Positions 35,180-45,244 are shown, numbered from the stretch's first letter. The stretch is 64,000 nt of DNA from JAKAWQ01 sp035509315 (GCA_035509315.1 DATJLS010000002.1:1-64000), one strand, 5' to 3'. Program-made: numbers and translations. The notes: generated by a model not told the origin, from the letters alone.

Positions 35180-35824
35180 TCACCAGTGGAGAAGGCGCGG
35201 CAGAAGCAGCCGTGCGAACATCGTCACCACGCCGCACCCCACCGTGTACCAGACGGCGAGGTAGAGCGGGTCGTCATAGGGGCACGCGAATACGAAGACG
35301 AAAGCCCCCCAGGCGGCTGCGGTGATGCCGACGGCAAGGGCCGTGCCCGAAGTATCGGTCGGTGCGCCGCGATGCATCAGGAGGCCAAGACCGATGAGCG
35401 GCGGCAGCGACAAGGCCGCCATTTTGAGAGCGCACTGAATTCCGTTGCGCCAATCGAGGCGGCTGAGCAGGTTCGGCATCCCGCCGCGCTCCGCATCGAC
35501 GACCCAGCCCACGACGAAGCACACACCGATGGCGATCGCCACCCAGCGCAATCCGCGCCTGGGCGAGGCGGCAGGATCGAAGGAAACGATGGCGGCGATC
35601 GCGCCGAGGACCGCGATGACCCCGAGGCTGCAGAGCTTCCACCAGAACGAGGGGTGCGCCATGGCCGCCGGCATATCCGGCCGTGCCATCCCGAGCCCGA
35701 GGAAGAGGGCGAGTTCGACGACGCCGAGGCCCCCCGCAATCAGCGCATCGGTCTTCGCACTTCGCGGCCGCACGGGTTTGAGGTCTTTGACAAGGTCTTC
35801 GATGAGCTGGCTATCCGGCGGCAT
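35180..35824 (-). CDS. nrsF: NrsF-type anti-sigma factor (DUF1109)
   Basis: A 214-residue membrane protein with six hydrophobic segments after a short cytoplasmic N-terminus (MPPDSQLIEDLVKDLKPVRP), matching the DUF1109 anti-sigma family. Cys131 and Cys181 (GIQCALK; FACPYDD) sit in the loops where Caulobacter NrsF carries its two metal/redox-sensing cysteines. It overlaps sigF by 14 bases. The N-terminal tail would hold the sigma factor at the membrane until metal stress releases it. The start at 35824 gives the expected length and begins at the conserved N-terminus. Confidence 0.88.
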   Translation of the reverse strand: MPPDSQLIEDLVKDLKPVRPRSAKTDALIAGGLGVVELALFLGLGMARPDMPAAMAHPSFWWKLCSLGVIAVLGAIAAIVSFDPAASPRRGLRWVAIAIGVCFVVGWVVDAERGGMPNLLSRLDWRNGIQCALKMAALSLPPLIGLGLLMHRGAPTDTSGTALAVGITAAAWGAFVFVFACPYDDPLYLAVWYTVGCGVVTMFARLLLPRLLHW

Positions 35825-36344
35825 CGGGATGCTTCCGTACCTTGGCTGCCAGCCGGGCCAGACCACGATGGATATTGACCTTGACGAGTGAAACGGACTG
35901 CCCCGTTCGGACCGAAGCCTCCTCGATGCTGAGACCTTCCAGCTTGACCATGCGGATCACGGCCGATTGTGCCGGCTTGAGTTCCTGCAGCAGGCGTTCG
36001 AGCGAGTTGGCACTCGTTACCGACTCCTCATGATCGGCAACGGCGAGCTCATCCGTCAAGGCTTCGGTCGGGGCTGATTTCAAGGCTCTCAGCCGGTCGA
36101 TCCACTTGTAGCGGGCAATCGCCGCGAGCCAGGGCCCGAACGGGCGCTCCGGATCGTAGGTATGCCGCTTCTCGTGGATTGCCAGCAACGTATCCTGGAC
36201 CACGTCCTCGACCATTGGCGGGGGCAACCGCCCGGCGAAATAGCGGTGCAGCCAGCTCGAAACCTCGACGAGCAGCTGATGATAGGCCCGGCTGTCGCCC
36301 GATTGCGCGGCGGCCATCCAGGCGCTCCATTCGCTATCGGCCAT
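35811..36344 (-). CDS. sigF: ECF RNA polymerase sigma factor, SigF type
   Basis: A 177-residue extracytoplasmic-function sigma factor with region 2 (AYHQLLVEVSSWLHRYFAGR to VEDVVQDTLLAIHEKRHTYD, including the RPFGPWLAAIARYKWIDRLR helix) and region 4 (QSAVIRMVKLEGLSIEEASV to SLVKVNIHRGLARL). The ATG at 36344 follows GGGAGAG by five bases; the open frame extends upstream without a better site. It is encoded with its anti-sigma NrsF, and a matching promoter lies 109 bases upstream, which implies autoregulation. The bufferin operon directly downstream is the obvious target. Confidence 0.92.
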   Translation of the reverse strand: MADSEWSAWMAAAQSGDSRAYHQLLVEVSSWLHRYFAGRLPPPMVEDVVQDTLLAIHEKRHTYDPERPFGPWLAAIARYKWIDRLRALKSAPTEALTDELAVADHEESVTSANSLERLLQELKPAQSAVIRMVKLEGLSIEEASVRTGQSVSLVKVNIHRGLARLAAKVRKHPDAAG

Positions 36345-36452
36345 CCGGACTCTCCCGACGAGCCGGTGCCACACAAAGTCCGGCAGCGGCACGAACGCGC
36401 GTGTCATCGGCCCTGTGAACGGGGACTCCGGAAGCAATGCCATGTCTGGCCA

Positions 36453-36478
36453 TTCGCAGCAGACCCGCGATCGGTTAC
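36453..36478 (-). promoter_or_regulatory. Predicted SigF-type promoter of sigF-nrsF
   Basis: On the minus strand GTAACC (36478-36473), then 16 bases, then CGAA (36456-36453). It is the same bipartite element and spacing as in front of bufA. The distance to the sigF ATG is 109 bases. An ECF factor driving its own gene is common. Confidence 0.75.
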
Positions 36479-36613
36479 GGAGGCTGGTCGCCAGATCGTC
36501 CCGGCGATTTCTCTGAACTGGCCGGCAAGGGAAGAGAAGCGTTCCGCATGGCGATCAACTCGGGGCAGCAGTCGAGGAGCATGGCGGCAAGACTATTGGC
36601 ATTTTATTTCGAT

Positions 36614-36625
36614 CGTTCTAGAATG
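36614..36625. promoter_or_regulatory. Possible TetR operator (CGTTCTAGAATG)
   Basis: A near-palindrome, CGTTCT/AGAATG, around the perfect core TTCTAGAA at 36616-36623, some 55 bases before the TetR-type gene. TetR/AcrR regulators often bind such sites at their own promoters. The other TetR gene in this window has a similar CGTTCT half-site. Confidence 0.45.
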
Positions 36626-36680
36626 TCAACAGGTGCGGGTGGGCGGCAGGATTGCGGGGCATCTGGACAAGGCGGACGCG

Positions 36681-37280
36681 ATGGCACGGCCAAGAGAGTT
36701 CGACGAAGCTGTGGTTCTGGAGGCCGCCATGGAGTGCTTCTGGGCGCACGGGTACGAGGCGACTTCGGTCCGGGATCTTGTGCATCAGACGGGCATTACG
36801 GGCGCCAGCCTCTACAATGCGTTCGGCGACAAGCGGTTGCTCTACCGCCGTAGCCTCGATCATTATCTCGATCAGAGCGTGCGCAGTCGGGTGGCGCGGT
36901 TCCGACAGCTGCCTGCCGAGGAGGCGATCCACGGCTTCTTCGAAGAGATCGTCGAGCGCTCGGTCACGGATCGAGAGCGGCGCGGCTGCATGCTGGTCAA
37001 TGCGACGCTGGAGCTTGCTCCGCACGATCCGGAGTTTCGCAGGATCGTCGCTGAGGAGTTGGCCCTCCTCGAGACGTTTTTCCGCGAGTGCGTCCTCGCC
37101 GGGCAGCAGGATGGCACGATCACGCGCGCGCGATCGGACGATGATCTGGCCAGGCTTTTGCTGAGCGTTCTGCTGGGCGTGCGGGTTCTGGCGCGTATCC
37201 GTCCGCAGCGAGCCGTGCTCGAGGGAGCGGTAAAGAGCGCACTCGCGCTGCTTGTTCCGGGAGCGAAAGAAGAACGCTGA
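36681..37280 (+). CDS. TetR/AcrR-family transcriptional regulator
   Basis: A 199-residue regulator beginning MARPREFDEAVVLEAAMECF. The N-terminal HTH (EATSVRDLVHQTGITGASLY followed by NAFGDKRLLY) is that of TetR proteins, and the C-terminal domain carries the RRGCMLVNATLELAPHDPEF segment of the TetR_C_16-like group. The frame is open far upstream, but this start is where the family begins. It probably autoregulates through the near-palindrome upstream. It is divergent from sigF. The downstream DHA2 exporter is on the opposite strand, so control of it is possible but not shown. Confidence 0.9.
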   Translation: MARPREFDEAVVLEAAMECFWAHGYEATSVRDLVHQTGITGASLYNAFGDKRLLYRRSLDHYLDQSVRSRVARFRQLPAEEAIHGFFEEIVERSVTDRERRGCMLVNATLELAPHDPEFRRIVAEELALLETFFRECVLAGQQDGTITRARSDDDLARLLLSVLLGVRVLARIRPQRAVLEGAVKSALALLVPGAKEER

Positions 37281-37615
37281 AGACGACAGCGCCCGCCGGC
37301 GAAGGAGGCTGGCGCCGGCGCTGCTCCGCGCGAGCGGCATCGAACTGCAGCGCGATGATTTCGGGTCATCACGCTTTTGCTTTGATTTCTCGATGAATTT
37401 TGGCTTTGGCGGATCGGCTCCGTGCCGGGGGCACGCCGTGAGCATGATCGCGGCTCCTGCCGACATGCTGGCCGGGAAACCCCTTCGCTTTGGATCCCGA
37501 TTCCTCCAGGGCCCAATTGATCTGGGGCGTCATCTCCGGAAGCGGTCCACCGAGGTCACGCTCTCGTGTCCCGATGCCGAAGTCCGTCGCATTGGAATGG
37601 GGACGGAATCGCGAT

Positions 37616-37693
37616 ACTCGCCCTTATTTTCAGTGGCCTGCTTATCCTATCCGTTCGTCGCGAAAGGCGACGAACTTCGAGGGCAGGACACCA
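37616..37693. repeat. Hairpin repeat, copy 1
   Basis: A 78-bp element. An outer stem pairs GTGGCCTGC (37633-37641) with GCAGGACAC (37683-37691), one mismatch. Inside it, a perfect 9-bp stem GTTCGTCGC/GCGACGAAC (37653-37661, 37667-37675) closes a GAAAG loop. The outer arms and the flanking TTATTTTCA are shared with copy 2; the inner stem is not. Confidence 0.75.
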
Positions 37694-37728
37694 GAGGCGC
37701 GATTCAGACCTAATGATGATTCCCACCT

Positions 37729-37771
37729 AGTGTCCCGACTCGTAAATATCGTCATCATGCGTCGGGACACT
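37729..37771. repeat. Perfect 11-bp inverted repeat AGTGTCCCGAC
   Basis: AGTGTCCCGAC (37729-37739) and its exact complement (37761-37771) flank a 21-base AT-richer spacer. The right arm touches the start of hairpin copy 2. This may be an end of a lost mobile element, or a protein-binding site. Confidence 0.7.
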
Positions 37772-37836
37772 CGCTCTTTATTTTCAGTGGCCTGCTGGTC
37801 CCTGAAATGCGGAGGCATTTCAAGGGCAGGACACTA
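37770..37836. repeat. Hairpin repeat, copy 2
   Basis: Same layout as copy 1: outer stem GTGGCCTGC (37787-37795) with GCAGGACAC (37826-37834), and a perfect 8-bp inner stem TGAAATGC/GCATTTCA (37803-37810, 37815-37822) closing GGAG. The inner stem sequence differs wholly from copy 1 while pairing is kept. Confidence 0.75.
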
Positions 37837-37849
37837 GGATCATCAGGCT

Positions 37850-39421
37850 TTAGTGGGCGAGTGCGGCCGGCTCCGGGGGTGGCTCGCCGGCGGCACTCGT
37901 ACGCAGCGGCAAATCGCGCATGCCAGCCAGGATGACGAGGCCGACCGCCATGGCGGCGGCACAGGCCACGAACGCCAGATGAAAGGCCCCGGCGAGCGCC
38001 GCCTCGACATGCGGAAGCATAGCCTGAGTGACGCCCGGCAACCCCTTGCTGCCCTGATGGATGTCGCCAAGGTCGATATGAGCGGTAATGCCGATGCGGG
38101 CGAGGCGGCTCGCGAACCCGCTTGCGAGCAGCGCGCCGACCAGCGTGGTGCCGAAGGCGCCACCCATCGAACGAAGGAAGAGAAGGCAGCCGGTGGCGGC
38201 GCCGACATCACGACGCTCGGCCGTGTTCTGCACGCAGACCAGAGCACTCGGCATGACCATACCGATGCCGAAGCCGAGTACGAGCTGGAAAGCCACCAGA
38301 ACCGCCTGCGGCGTTGTGGTGCCGGTGAAGGTGAGAAGAACGAATCCGGCCAGCGTCGCTGTCACGCCGGCAATCATGATTCCCTTCATCTTGCCGCGCC
38401 GGCGCGCAAGCGAGCCGGCAAACCAGGCACCGGCGCAGTTGGAGCCGAGAAAGGGAACGACCAGGGCGCCAGACGTGGCAGCATCGACGCCCCGGACGAG
38501 CTGAAAGAAGAGCGGAAGGAGGAAACTGCCGGCGAAAAGCCCGAGCGAGCCGCAAAAGGCGATCGCGACGCCGCGCACGAAGACGGCATTGGCGAAGAGC
38601 CGCGGCGGCAGCAAGGGATCTAACACGCGCCGCTCCTGACGGACGAGCAACAGCATCAGCAAGAGACCGAGCACGGCAAGCCCGAGCAGCGGCGGCGCCG
38701 TCCACGACATCTCGACCCCGCCCCAGCTCAGCACCAGAAGCCAGGCGCTCACCGCGGCGGTGAGCAGCATCGCGCCGGCCCAGTCGATCCGGGCCTCGCG
38801 GGCACGGGGGCGGAGCACGCGGAGCGCGCGGTCGCAGAGAAGCATTGCAATCAGTGCCAACGGCAGGTTGAACCAAAAGATCCATCGCCAGGTCAGCGTG
38901 TCCGTGATCCAGCCACCGACGATCGGTCCGGCGATCGAGGCAATGCCCCAGGTCGAAGCCATGTAGCCCTGATAACGGCCACGCTCGCGGGGACTGACGA
39001 CATCGGCGATCGCCGCCTGCGACATCGCCATCAGCCCGGCCCCGCCAATTCCCTGCACTGCGCGGGCGGCGACCAGCTGCCAGAGATTGTGCGAAAGCGC
39101 ACAGAAGGTCGAGGCGAGCCCGAACACCGCAAGTGCCACCAGGAGCGGTTTGCGCTCGCCATAGATGTCAGAAAGCTTGCCGTAGACCGGCGTCATCGCC
39201 GTCGAGGTCAGAAGATAGGCGGAGACGATCCAGGCAAGATGGCTGAAGCCGTGCAGATCGGCCGCCATCGCCGGTACCGCAGGAATCACCACCGTCTGGT
39301 CGATCGCGGCAAGGAAGATGCAAAGCAGAATGCCGCTCAGAACTCTGAGGATTTGCTGATGCGAAAAAGACAGCGGAACCTCGCCCTTCGTCTGCGTTCC
39401 GCTCATCTCCATTGCCGTCAT
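37850..39421 (-). CDS. MFS drug exporter, DHA2 (EmrB/QacA) family
   Basis: A 523-residue inner-membrane proton antiporter with about 14 transmembrane segments. Recognisable motifs are FLAAIDQTVVIPAVPAMAAD (TM1, motif D1), GKLSDIYGERKPL (motif A) and WGIASIAGPIVGGWITDTLT with WRWIFWFNLPL (motif C region). Start choice is uncertain among closely spaced ATGs at 39421, 39412 and 39406. No membrane-fusion partner is adjacent. Substrate unknown. Confidence 0.9.
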   Translation of the reverse strand: MTAMEMSGTQTKGEVPLSFSHQQILRVLSGILLCIFLAAIDQTVVIPAVPAMAADLHGFSHLAWIVSAYLLTSTAMTPVYGKLSDIYGERKPLLVALAVFGLASTFCALSHNLWQLVAARAVQGIGGAGLMAMSQAAIADVVSPRERGRYQGYMASTWGIASIAGPIVGGWITDTLTWRWIFWFNLPLALIAMLLCDRALRVLRPRAREARIDWAGAMLLTAAVSAWLLVLSWGGVEMSWTAPPLLGLAVLGLLLMLLLVRQERRVLDPLLPPRLFANAVFVRGVAIAFCGSLGLFAGSFLLPLFFQLVRGVDAATSGALVVPFLGSNCAGAWFAGSLARRRGKMKGIMIAGVTATLAGFVLLTFTGTTTPQAVLVAFQLVLGFGIGMVMPSALVCVQNTAERRDVGAATGCLLFLRSMGGAFGTTLVGALLASGFASRLARIGITAHIDLGDIHQGSKGLPGVTQAMLPHVEAALAGAFHLAFVACAAAMAVGLVILAGMRDLPLRTSAAGEPPPEPAALAH

Positions 39422-39549
39422 CGTCTCCGCGAACTGCAAGCGCCAGAACTTAGGCGCGTCTTGCCTCTCACGCGAAAGGCAAGCAACAAAACCCATGTAA
39501 GCTGTTACCGATCCTATCGCGCTGCAACATCGTCACTAGCGCGAGGGCC

Positions 39550-39918
39550 TCAACCCTGCTCCGCGTCCGCAGCAGATTCCGCCCGCGAAAGCATCAGCTC
39601 AGGCACACGGCCACCATGGCGCAGATGCCGCTCGAGCACCGCATCGACATCCGCTGGCGAAGAGATTCGGTACCAGACACCTTCGGGATAGATGACGACG
39701 CAGGGCCCCTCCTCGCAGCGATCGAGGCAAAGAGAAGTGTTGATGCGGGTTGCCGGCAGCCCCAGTTCCCTGGCGCGCGCCTTCATGTAGTCGCGTAGCT
39801 TTTCCGAGCCTTTGGCCCCGCAGGAGCCCCTGGGGTGGCCGTCCGGGCGGCGATTGCAGCAGACAAAGACGTGCGAACGATAATAAAGGGGCGGATCGGC
39901 GGCATTGGGGCTGCCCAT
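39550..39918 (-). CDS. Thioredoxin-like [2Fe-2S] ferredoxin
   Basis: A 122-residue protein with the fold of NuoE-like/Shethna-type thioredoxin-like ferredoxins. The cluster ligands are among Cys20/21, Cys33, Cys64, Cys68 and Cys73 (VFVCCNRRPDGHPRGSCGAKG; NTSLCLDRCEEGPCVVIYPE). It is an electron carrier in the cytoplasm; its partners are unknown. The N-terminus begins just before the first beta-strand. It is divergent from the DUF255 thioredoxin-like gene. Confidence 0.88.
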   Translation of the reverse strand: MGSPNAADPPLYYRSHVFVCCNRRPDGHPRGSCGAKGSEKLRDYMKARARELGLPATRINTSLCLDRCEEGPCVVIYPEGVWYRISSPADVDAVLERHLRHGGRVPELMLSRAESAADAEQG

Positions 39919-39986
39919 TCTCCTGTGGTCCTCAAACTCTGCGGTCCCTCCTATGTGGCAGCGGAATCGCGAAAGGGCACCCCCTT

Positions 39987-42014
<2,028 letters not shown>

Positions 42015-42069
42015 CAGAGGGGACGCCTGGGTCTCGCATCCCCCGCTCGCGAATGCGGCGCAAAATCAG

Positions 42070-42243
42070 ATGCCCGAACTCCCGATGGCGATCCCGTTCA
42101 GGCCGCTGACGCCCGGCAAGACCGCGGCTGCGATCATTGAGGAAGATCGCGGCACGCTGCTCGCGCCTGGAGGGGCGTTCTATCCGCTCGGGTGCGAATG
42201 CCGCTCCCTGCCATCTCCTTCGGGGCGACAAGGCTCCATGTAA
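42070..42243 (+). CDS. Small hypothetical protein (weak)
   Basis: A 57-codon frame starting MPELPMAIPFRPLTPGKTAA and containing CEC near the C-terminus. It ends 15 bases before the quinone oxidoreductase gene. Codon use is compatible with the genome, but there is no strong ribosome binding site and no family I know. It may be only a leader stretch. Confidence 0.25.
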   Translation: MPELPMAIPFRPLTPGKTAAAIIEEDRGTLLAPGGAFYPLGCECRSLPSPSGRQGSM

Positions 42244-42258
42244 CCAGCGAGGCAAAGC

Positions 42259-43233
42259 ATGACGAAGGCGATCCGAATTCACCAGCCCGGCGACCCGGAG
42301 GTGATGAAGTGGGAAGACGTGCCGACGCCGGAGCCGGGGCCGGGCGAGGTGCTCGTGCGCCATGTGGCCGTCGGGCTCAATTTCGTCGATGTCTATTTCC
42401 GCTCCGGTCTCTACAAGGCGCCGAGCCTTCCCTTCACACCGGGGATGGAGGGGGCGGGGACAGTGGCGGCGGTCGGGCCCGGGGTCGGCGAATTCAAGCC
42501 GGGGGATCGGGTGGCCTATGGCACCGGCGCCATGGGCGCCTACGCCACGGAGCGGGTCATCGCGACGGAGCGGCTGCTCAAGCTGCCCGACACGATCGAC
42601 TTCCAGGCCGGGGCGGCGATGATGCTGGCGGGGATGACAGCACAGTACCTATTGCGCCGGACTTATCCGGTGAAGCGCGGCGATACGATCCTGGTGCATG
42701 CCGCAGCCGGCGGCGTCGGGTTGATTATGTGCCAATGGGCGAAACATCTCGGTGCGAATGTGATCGGTGTCGTCTCGACCCCGGAGAAGGCGGAGCTTGC
42801 GCGCGCGAATGGCGCGGATCATGCGGTGGTGGGGCACGCGAACCTGCCCGCCGAGGTGAAGCGGCTCACCGGCGGGGCCATGGTCCCGGTGGTCTATGAC
42901 AGTGTCGGCAAGGACACCTTCATGGCGAGCCTCGACTGCCTGGCGCCGCTCGGGATGATGGTGAGCTTCGGCAACGCGTCGGGCCCGGTTGGGCTCGTGG
43001 ATATCGCGATCCTGGGGGCGAAGGGCAGCCTGTTCCTGACCCGGCCAAGCCTCGCGACCTATGCGGCGAAGCGCGGCGATCTCGAGCGGATGGCGTCTGA
43101 GCTCTTCGCGGTGGTGGCGGCCGGCATCGTGAAGATCCGCGTCAATCAGACATTTCCGCTTTCCGAAGCGGCGGCGGCGCATCGGGCGCTCGAGAGCCGG
43201 CAGACCACCGGCAGCACGGTGCTGCTGCCATAA
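42259..43233 (+). CDS. qor: Quinone oxidoreductase (zinc-free MDR family)
   Basis: A 324-residue NADPH:quinone reductase. There is an N-terminal GroES-like domain (AIRIHQPGDPEVMKWEDVPT; NFVDVYFRSGLY, the QOR signature region) and a Rossmann NADPH-binding domain (VHAAAGGVGLIMCQWAKHLG, the AAAGGVG motif). No zinc-binding Cys set is present, as expected. It is likely cytoplasmic and reduces quinones or enones. It stands alone, with the MFS gene following after 145 bases. Confidence 0.92.
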   Translation: MTKAIRIHQPGDPEVMKWEDVPTPEPGPGEVLVRHVAVGLNFVDVYFRSGLYKAPSLPFTPGMEGAGTVAAVGPGVGEFKPGDRVAYGTGAMGAYATERVIATERLLKLPDTIDFQAGAAMMLAGMTAQYLLRRTYPVKRGDTILVHAAAGGVGLIMCQWAKHLGANVIGVVSTPEKAELARANGADHAVVGHANLPAEVKRLTGGAMVPVVYDSVGKDTFMASLDCLAPLGMMVSFGNASGPVGLVDIAILGAKGSLFLTRPSLATYAAKRGDLERMASELFAVVAAGIVKIRVNQTFPLSEAAAAHRALESRQTTGSTVLLP

Positions 43234-43378
43234 TCCCTGCCTAGGGACAGATCACCAGCGCCCGGCGCTTTGTGCCGGGTTTGGTGTTACAATATGTGAC
43301 GAACCGGCACCGGAATGCAGGGCGGCCTCGCAGCCACGAGGGGTTTTCCGCGCCTGCACCGGGGATGATTATTCTCTC

Positions 43379-44827
43379 ATGTCCAGCCTTTTGCGAGTCG
43401 CCGGGCCGGAGCGCCCAGAGCCGCCGGCAATGTCCCGGCGTGCGCGGATCACGGCAATGATCGTCGCCTGCGCGCTCTTCATGGAGAATCTCGATTCGAC
43501 GGTGGTCGCAACCGCGCTGCCGACCATGGCGCGCGACTTTCATACCGCGGCAGTGAACATGAGCGTCGCGCTCACCTCATATCTTTTGAGCCTGACCGTG
43601 TTCATTCCGGCGAGCGGGTGGGTTGCGGACCGGTTCGGCAGCCGCACCGTGTTCCGCACAGCGATCGTGGTTTTCACGCTTGGCTCGATCCTGTGCGGGC
43701 GAGCGGGGAGTCTTTGGTTTCTCGTGCTCGCGCGCATTCTCCAGGGAATTGGCGGGGCGATGATGGTGCCGGTCGGGCGGCTGCTGCTGCTCCGGACCGT
43801 GCCGAAGAACGAACTCGTTGCAGCGATGGCCTGGTTCACCACACCGGCCTTGATCGGGCCCGTGCTCGGGCCGCCGATTGGCGGCTTCATCGTGACCTAT
43901 GCGTCGTGGCACTGGATTTTCGACATCAATGTGCCGATCGGCGTGCTCGGGATCGTGCTAGTGAGCCTTTTTATCGAGGAGATCGAGGATTCGCCGCCAG
44001 GGCGATTCGACTGGACAGGTCTCGTGCTGAGCGCCGTGACATTGGTCTGCCTGATGTACGGGCTGCAGATCGCGAGCAAGGGGGTCGTGCCGTGGCCGGT
44101 GGGCCTTGGCATGATTGCGGTGGGTGCGGTGGCCGGCATCGTCTATTATTTGCATGCGCGGGTGACCGAACATCCGCTTGTCGATCTTTCGCTGATGCGT
44201 ATCCCGACTTTCGGGCTTTCCGTGACGGCGGCAAGCTTTTTTCGCGTCGGCATCGGAGCGCTGCCGTTTCTGCTGCCACTCATGCTCCAGGTCGGTTTCG
44301 GCATGAGCGCGGCGCAGAGCGGAGCCATTACGTTCGTGAGTTCGGCGGGCTCGATGGTGATGAAGCCCGGGGCGCAGTACGCGCTGCGCCGCTTCGGCTT
44401 CCGTGCCACGCTGGTTTTCAATGGTATGCTCTCCGTGGCGACCATCGCCCTCTGCGCCGGCTTTCGCCCGGGCTGGCCGCTCGCCTGCATCTATGCCGTC
44501 CTGCTTGCCGGGGGTTTCTTCCGCTCGCTGCAATTCACCGGGTTCAATTCGATCGCCTTTGCCGATATCCCATCGGGTCGCATGAGCTCCGCGACGAGCT
44601 TCTACAGCACCGCTCAGCAGCTTTCGATCACCATGGGAGTCGCGGTGGGGGCGGCGGCGCTCGATCTGTCCGCAACCCTCCTCGGTCACCCGCAGCCGCT
44701 GTTCGTCGATTACAGCGCGGCCTTTCTCGCGGTGGCCATGATCGCATCGATCTCGGTGCCGGTCTCGATGCGCCTCGCGAGCGATGCGGGCGCCGAGCTT
44801 TCCGGCCACCGCGCCGCCGCGGAATAG
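43379..44827 (+). CDS. MFS transporter, DHA2-type drug exporter
   Basis: A 482-residue membrane protein with about 14 hydrophobic segments. Motif D1 reads MENLDSTVVATALPTMARDF, motif A GWVADRFGSRTVF, and motif C lies in TPALIGPVLGPPIGGFIVTY. The WHWIFDINVPIGVLG stretch is typical of the family. It is the second DHA2 exporter of the window but not a recent duplicate of the one at 37.9 kb. Substrate unknown; no regulator is adjacent. Confidence 0.9.
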   Translation: MSSLLRVAGPERPEPPAMSRRARITAMIVACALFMENLDSTVVATALPTMARDFHTAAVNMSVALTSYLLSLTVFIPASGWVADRFGSRTVFRTAIVVFTLGSILCGRAGSLWFLVLARILQGIGGAMMVPVGRLLLLRTVPKNELVAAMAWFTTPALIGPVLGPPIGGFIVTYASWHWIFDINVPIGVLGIVLVSLFIEEIEDSPPGRFDWTGLVLSAVTLVCLMYGLQIASKGVVPWPVGLGMIAVGAVAGIVYYLHARVTEHPLVDLSLMRIPTFGLSVTAASFFRVGIGALPFLLPLMLQVGFGMSAAQSGAITFVSSAGSMVMKPGAQYALRRFGFRATLVFNGMLSVATIALCAGFRPGWPLACIYAVLLAGGFFRSLQFTGFNSIAFADIPSGRMSSATSFYSTAQQLSITMGVAVGAAALDLSATLLGHPQPLFVDYSAAFLAVAMIASISVPVSMRLASDAGAELSGHRAAAE

Positions 44828-44851
44828 CATCGCAGGTCGTCGCCCTCTTCC

Positions 44852-45244
44852 TCATTCCGCTCCTTTTGCGTCGGCCAGCGCTTGGCGGATGACGGAAAGC
44901 GGAGCGGCGCCAGCATGCGCCGAAGCGGCCTCGAGCGCGCGATAGGCGGCAAGGATCTCCCTCCCGAGCGTGCTCAGCGCGGCGCCGCCGCCACCCGCGC
45001 CGCCCTTGGCGGCATCGACGAGAGGCGCGCGGAACATCGCGTTCAAGGCTTCGACAAGGCCCCAGGCACGTTTATAGCTCATGCCGAGGCGCCGACCCGC
45101 GGCGGCGATCGAGCCGGTTTCGGCGATCGCTGCGAGAAGATCGGCCTTGCCGGGGCCGAGAGCCACCGGCCGGCCAACGGGATCGTGCAGGACGATGCGC
45201 AAATGAAGGCCGATCCGGTCCGGATGGCGGATGCGCGGCGTCAT
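44852..45244 (-). CDS. ModE-type winged-helix protein without molybdate-binding domain
   Basis: A 130-residue protein with the N-terminal LysR-like winged helix of ModE (LGPGKADLLAAIAETGSIAA followed by AGRRLGMSYKRAWGLVEALN and GGAGGGGAALSTLGREILAAY). The C-terminal Mop domains that bind molybdate in full ModE (about 260 residues) are missing. It is therefore a DNA-binding-only form. Its start overlaps the stop of the PTS enzyme I gene (ATGA), which ties it to the PTS operon. A regulatory link between the PTS and molybdenum genes is speculative. Confidence 0.82.
   Translation of the reverse strand: MTPRIRHPDRIGLHLRIVLHDPVGRPVALGPGKADLLAAIAETGSIAAAGRRLGMSYKRAWGLVEALNAMFRAPLVDAAKGGAGGGGAALSTLGREILAAYRALEAASAHAGAAPLSVIRQALADAKGAE

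Larger units (their letters stand above)
37281..37849. other. Intergenic region with structured repeats, no gene
   Basis: No open frame here has a binding site or family resemblance. The right half holds two hairpin repeats and a perfect inverted repeat, listed separately. The convergent arrangement of the TetR and exporter genes leaves room for terminators, but I see no classic stem plus T-run. Confidence 0.55.

Noticed and set aside
37616..37836. Integron attC sites
   Set aside because: The layout of fixed arms and variable centre is alike, but the GTTRRRY/RYYYAAC core sites are missing and no integrase or cassette genes are next to the repeats.
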